A stretch of 64,000 nucleotides of DNA from CAZNLL01 sp964573885 (GTDB lineage Bacteria > Desulfobacterota > DSM-4660 > Desulfatiglandales > Desulfatiglandaceae). The notes under the pieces are model-generated. The model had not been told where the DNA came from. It saw only the letters and a program-made list of their open reading frames with translations, and searched no databases. The stretch covers positions 1 to 64,000 of the forward strand of contig CAZNLL010000004.1 in NCBI GenBank assembly GCA_964573885.1, written 5' to 3'. The stretch's first letter is position 1; the number at the start of each line of letters is the position of its first letter. The position numbers and the translations under genes were made by a program. This document shows, one piece after another, positions 60,960 through 64,000 of this stretch.

Positions 60960-63014
60960 GTGGCGAAGCCCATGGAAAATGAGCAAAAGTATCCTCTACC
61001 CCTTTTAATCAAGCCTTTACTCTTCTTCATTCTTCTACTCTTTTTCGGGGGGTGTCTCACCCAATCCTCTTACGTGATCCCCGCTAATGAATCCCCTCCT
61101 GATCGGAAAACCGTGACCGCCTCCGAGCCTGAAGCCGATCCCCTCTCCGACCCCCACAAAGTGGCTTCCCTGCCCCGGCAAGAGGCAAAGCAAAAACCCG
61201 CTCCACCACCCCAAAAGAAGGACTTCTCCCCCCGTGAAAAGGGCTATTCAAGGGGTTCGGACCAGGAGATGTTGGACTCGGCCCTGGAGTTCTGCCAGGC
61301 TTCCAATGATTTCTGGGAGCGGGGTGACTTGGAAAATGCCATTGACGCCCTGGATCAGGCCTATTCGCTCATATTAAAGGTGGACCCCGGACAGGATCCC
61401 GAGATCCTCCAGCAGAGGGAAGACCTCCGCTTTACCATCTCAAAGCGTATTATCGAGGTCTACTCTTCCCGGTTCACAGTGGTGAACGGCAATCACAAGG
61501 CCATCCCCCTTGTGATGAATGGCCATGTGGAGCGGGCCCTGAACCTCCTGAGAACCAAGGAAAAGAAATTTTTCCTCAATGCCTACCGCCGCTCCGGACA
61601 TTACCGGCCTGCCATTGTCAAGGCCCTGCAGGAGGCGGGCCTACCCACGGAACTTTCCTGGCTGCCCCTCATTGAGAGTGGATTCAAGGTCAGGGCTCTG
61701 TCTCGGGCCCGGGCCTTGGGCCTGTGGCAGTTCATCGCGTCTACGGGGTATAAATTCGGTCTCAAGCGGGACCGTTGGGTGGATGAGAGGATGGATCCTG
61801 AAAAGGCCACTTACGCAGCCATTGCCTACCTGAAAGAACTCCACCAGATCTTTGGGGATTGGGCTACGGTCCTGGCCGCCTATAACTGCGGCGAGGGCAC
61901 CGTGCTCCGGTGCATCCGCACCCAAAAAATCAACTATCTGGATCACTTCTGGGATCTCTACGAAAAGCTTCCCCGGGAAACCGCCTTTTATGTGCCCAAG
62001 TTTCTGGCGGTATTGCATATCTTAAACGCACCCGAGACTTACGGTTTCACCCTCCCCCCGGTAGACGACCCCATTGAGACGGAGAAGGTCCCTGTGGACA
62101 AGCAGGTGCACCTCAAAACCATTGCCAAATGCCTGGAAATTTCTTACAGCCTGTTGCGCGACCTCAACCCGGCACTGAGGCTTAATTCCACACCCGGCAG
62201 GCCTTACGCCCTTAGGGTGCCCAAAGGAAAAGCTCCCGTACTCCTGGCCAAGCTGGGTGAAATCCCTGTGTGGCAGCCCCCTGTGCCGAGCTATTTAAGG
62301 CATAAGGTCCGGAGGGGGGAAACCCTGTCCGTAATCGCCCGACGTTATCATGCGAGCATCCGGGCCATTATGGCCCTGAACGGCCTTCGGAGCAGCCGCT
62401 TCATCCGGGCGGGCTCGACCCTTAAGATCCCCACCAGGCGGGCTCGTATTTCTGAAACAAAGGGGTCCTCCACCTCTACTACTTGTGAAATCCATACCGT
62501 AAGAAAGGGGGAAACCCTCTCTACTATTGCCGAGAAGTATCACAGCGGCGTGCGGGCCATCATGGCCTTAAACGGGCTTAAGAGCAGCCACTTTATCCGG
62601 GCGGGATGGAAGCTCAAGGTACCCGTGGGAACCACTTACGCCGCCCTGAAAAAGGCCGAGGCCCAGGGGTCCGGTCCCCCGTCCGAGGAGGAAAAGCTGA
62701 CGGAATACGTGGTCAGGAAAGGGGACTCCCTCTGGAAGATCGCCAGGCGATTCGGGACCACCACCAAGGCCATCCAGTCAGCCAGCCATCTCAATACCAC
62801 CCGATTGAGCATCGGTCAGGTCCTCTCCATCCCCCGGCCCAAGTCTTTTGTTGGATCTGTCAGCACCAGGCCTTATGTGGTGCACAAGGGTGACTCTCCT
62901 TATACCATTGCCCTCAAGACCCAGATGAGCCTGTCCGAATTGCTCAGGCTTAATAACCTCACTCCCCGGAGCACCATCTTTCCGGGCCAGGTCCTCCTGG
63001 TCAAGGCCGAATAG
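60960..63014 (+). CDS. MltD-type membrane-bound lytic murein transglycosylase with four LysM repeats
   Basis: 684 residues. Lipoprotein signal with lipobox LFFGGC (Cys about 31). A Pro/Lys-rich linker and helical region precede the SLT domain (catalytic Glu in WLPLIESGF, then ALGLWQFIASTG and AAYNCGEGTV). Four LysM repeats follow: HKVRRGETLSVIARRYH, HTVRKGETLSTIAEKYH, YVVRKGDSLWKIARRFG and YVVHKGDSPYTIALKT. The first two share nearly all residues, suggesting recent duplication. It cuts peptidoglycan glycan strands in the periplasm. The start may be the GTG at 60960 or the ATG at 60972; neither has a clear ribosome site. Confidence 0.93.
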   Translation: MAKPMENEQKYPLPLLIKPLLFFILLLFFGGCLTQSSYVIPANESPPDRKTVTASEPEADPLSDPHKVASLPRQEAKQKPAPPPQKKDFSPREKGYSRGSDQEMLDSALEFCQASNDFWERGDLENAIDALDQAYSLILKVDPGQDPEILQQREDLRFTISKRIIEVYSSRFTVVNGNHKAIPLVMNGHVERALNLLRTKEKKFFLNAYRRSGHYRPAIVKALQEAGLPTELSWLPLIESGFKVRALSRARALGLWQFIASTGYKFGLKRDRWVDERMDPEKATYAAIAYLKELHQIFGDWATVLAAYNCGEGTVLRCIRTQKINYLDHFWDLYEKLPRETAFYVPKFLAVLHILNAPETYGFTLPPVDDPIETEKVPVDKQVHLKTIAKCLEISYSLLRDLNPALRLNSTPGRPYALRVPKGKAPVLLAKLGEIPVWQPPVPSYLRHKVRRGETLSVIARRYHASIRAIMALNGLRSSRFIRAGSTLKIPTRRARISETKGSSTSTTCEIHTVRKGETLSTIAEKYHSGVRAIMALNGLKSSHFIRAGWKLKVPVGTTYAALKKAEAQGSGPPSEEEKLTEYVVRKGDSLWKIARRFGTTTKAIQSASHLNTTRLSIGQVLSIPRPKSFVGSVSTRPYVVHKGDSPYTIALKTQMSLSELLRLNNLTPRSTIFPGQVLLVKAE

Positions 63015-63053
63015 GTCCCTCCCTATCCGCCGGCCGGAACCCCCCTGATCAGA

Positions 63054-63590
63054 ATGAAGGTACCGGAGAAGACATCGACAACCCTGGCTGAATTCAAAGA
63101 AAGGGACAGCCTAAAGAGACTGTGGTGGATTCACGACTCCTTTTGGCATGCCGCCCTGGTCAGGCGACTCGGTCCCCAGGAGGCCGGCCGGATAAACCTG
63201 GAGGTCAATGAAAAGAGCTTCCGGATGATCACCAATACACTCCTCAGGAAGAAGGTGATTCAGCGGCCCAACTCCATTGAAGACCTCATGAATATCTTCA
63301 GGGTGATCTGGAAGAATGTCTTTTTTGACGATCTCTACATTCACGATCCCATCGAGATCCAAGGGGACACAGCCGTGTGGACCGGGACCCGTTGTCATGC
63401 CTATGATTCCCTCAAAAAGGCGGGTATGCTGGCAGGGTACATATGCGGGTGCCAGGGGCTCAGAAACGGCGTCATGAAGGCCCTCCACCTCAAGCCCCTC
63501 CACGAGATCAAGGAGAGTCTCATAACGGGCCACGGCCGGTGTGTGGTAACCGTCACCTTCGCCCCCACGGACAGGCCCAGATCCGCTTAA
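63054..63590 (+). CDS. Conserved hypothetical protein (DUF6125-like)
   Basis: 178 residues. LKRLWWIHDSFWHAALVRRLGPQEAGRINLEV-like beginning (Trp/His-rich) recalls the DUF6125 family seen in Desulfobacterota and Firmicutes. A CHAYDSLKKAGMLAGYICGCQGLRN region has three cysteines. No signal peptide or membrane segment. Function unknown. 40 nt after the transglycosylase gene. Confidence 0.7.
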   Translation: MKVPEKTSTTLAEFKERDSLKRLWWIHDSFWHAALVRRLGPQEAGRINLEVNEKSFRMITNTLLRKKVIQRPNSIEDLMNIFRVIWKNVFFDDLYIHDPIEIQGDTAVWTGTRCHAYDSLKKAGMLAGYICGCQGLRNGVMKALHLKPLHEIKESLITGHGRCVVTVTFAPTDRPRSA

Positions 63591-63653
63591 GGCCCCCCTC
63601 AATCAAATCCCGGCAACTCAAAATGCGCCTCCTTTCGCGCATCTCCCGGCGAC

Positions 63654-64000
63654 TCAAAGGAGGTCCAGGAGAGCCTCCAGACTGTGGAGGGTATAATCCG
63701 GCTCCGGGTCGTGGGGGTCCATGGGAGAAACACCTCCGTTGAGCAACAAGGCGGTCCGGGATCCGGCCGCCTTGCCCGCCATGACATCAAAACGGAAATC
63801 GCCGGCTACCAGGAGTTCATGGGGTCCTATTCCCATCTTCCCCGCTGCCTGATACACCCCGTGCGGGTGTGGCTTGGGCAGGGAGGACTCCCGGGTGATT
63901 ATGGCGGCAAAATGAGCGGCCTTAACCCCGTCGAAATTCTCCAAGGCCCGCATGACCGAGTTGAGGCTGTTCCGGGTCAGGATGCCCACCGGTATTCCCC
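63654..64000 (-). CDS. HAD-family hydrolase, C-terminal part (cut by window end)
   Basis: The frame is open to the window edge; the start is outside. Visible: GIPVGILTRNS (HAD motif II with Thr), KPHPHGV (motif III Lys) and GDFRFDVMAGKAAG (motif IV acidic pair). Resembles phosphoglycolate phosphatase-type HAD phosphatases. The nucleophile Asp of motif I lies beyond the edge. Confidence 0.85.
   Translation of the reverse strand, partial: GIPVGILTRNSLNSVMRALENFDGVKAAHFAAIITRESSLPKPHPHGVYQAAGKMGIGPHELLVAGDFRFDVMAGKAAGSRTALLLNGGVSPMDPHDPEPDYTLHSLEALLDLL

Noticed and set aside
1..64000. CRISPR array or prophage
   Set aside because: No regularly spaced repeats, cas genes or phage structural genes are visible.

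Overview
The window looks like chromosomal DNA from an anaerobic Desulfobacterota-type (deltaproteobacterial) sulfate reducer or syntroph. The grounds are methylene-tetrahydrofolate reductase genes (metF/metV) of the Wood-Ljungdahl type linked to HdrA/MvhD electron-transfer proteins, a minimal two-gene SUF system, pyruvate phosphate dikinase, an NtrC/sigma-54 regulator and in-frame UGA (selenocysteine) codons. Species cannot be assigned from sequence alone. Most genes are tightly packed, with ATGA overlaps and strong Shine-Dalgarno sequences.

Layout. 0-7.1 kb: the end of an unknown AT-rich gene, a soluble histidine kinase, a MEMO-family protein, a site-2 protease, and a PP2C phosphatase / DUF4388 / Ser-Thr kinase signalling group. 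7.3-12.5 kb: an accessory, partly decayed stretch beside the 3' end of a tRNA-Leu. It holds two broken AAA/DUF234 ATPase fragments, an intact zinc alcohol dehydrogenase, two transposase C-terminal remnants, an intact RhuM gene followed by an integron attC-like site, and a caspase-like gene cut off before its catalytic cysteine. 12.7-25.2 kb: core genes, namely PHP phosphoesterase, ABC exporter, transglutaminase, bifunctional-nuclease family protein, a PlsB-like acyltransferase, PPDK and an FmdB zinc ribbon.

25.5-47.8 kb is the centrepiece. A cysteine-only hdrA-mvhD-metV-metF operon is followed by a small ORF, a sensor kinase with an N-terminal Rossmann-like domain, a receiver/PAS/kinase hybrid and an NtrC-type activator. 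A near-consensus sigma-54 promoter then precedes a second operon: degenerate receiver, divergent metF, hdrA, mvhD, hdrA, mvhD, metV, metF, receiver, ACT-domain protein. In the second operon both hdrA and both mvhD genes carry an in-frame TGA exactly at a conserved cysteine, each followed at about 15 nt by a SECIS-like hairpin, so they are read here as four selenoproteins. The likely role is flavin- or FeS-based electron transfer between methylene-THF reduction and other redox carriers, in Cys and Sec versions, with the Sec version probably under sigma-54 control.

47.8-64 kb: housekeeping genes, namely a putative lipoprotein, M20 hydrolase, PlsC, GlmS, a penicillin-binding protein, SerS, ResB and CcsA cytochrome c assembly proteins, SufC/SufB-like proteins, a CCA/poly(A) nucleotidyltransferase, an MltD-type lytic transglycosylase, a conserved hypothetical protein and a HAD hydrolase cut by the window edge.
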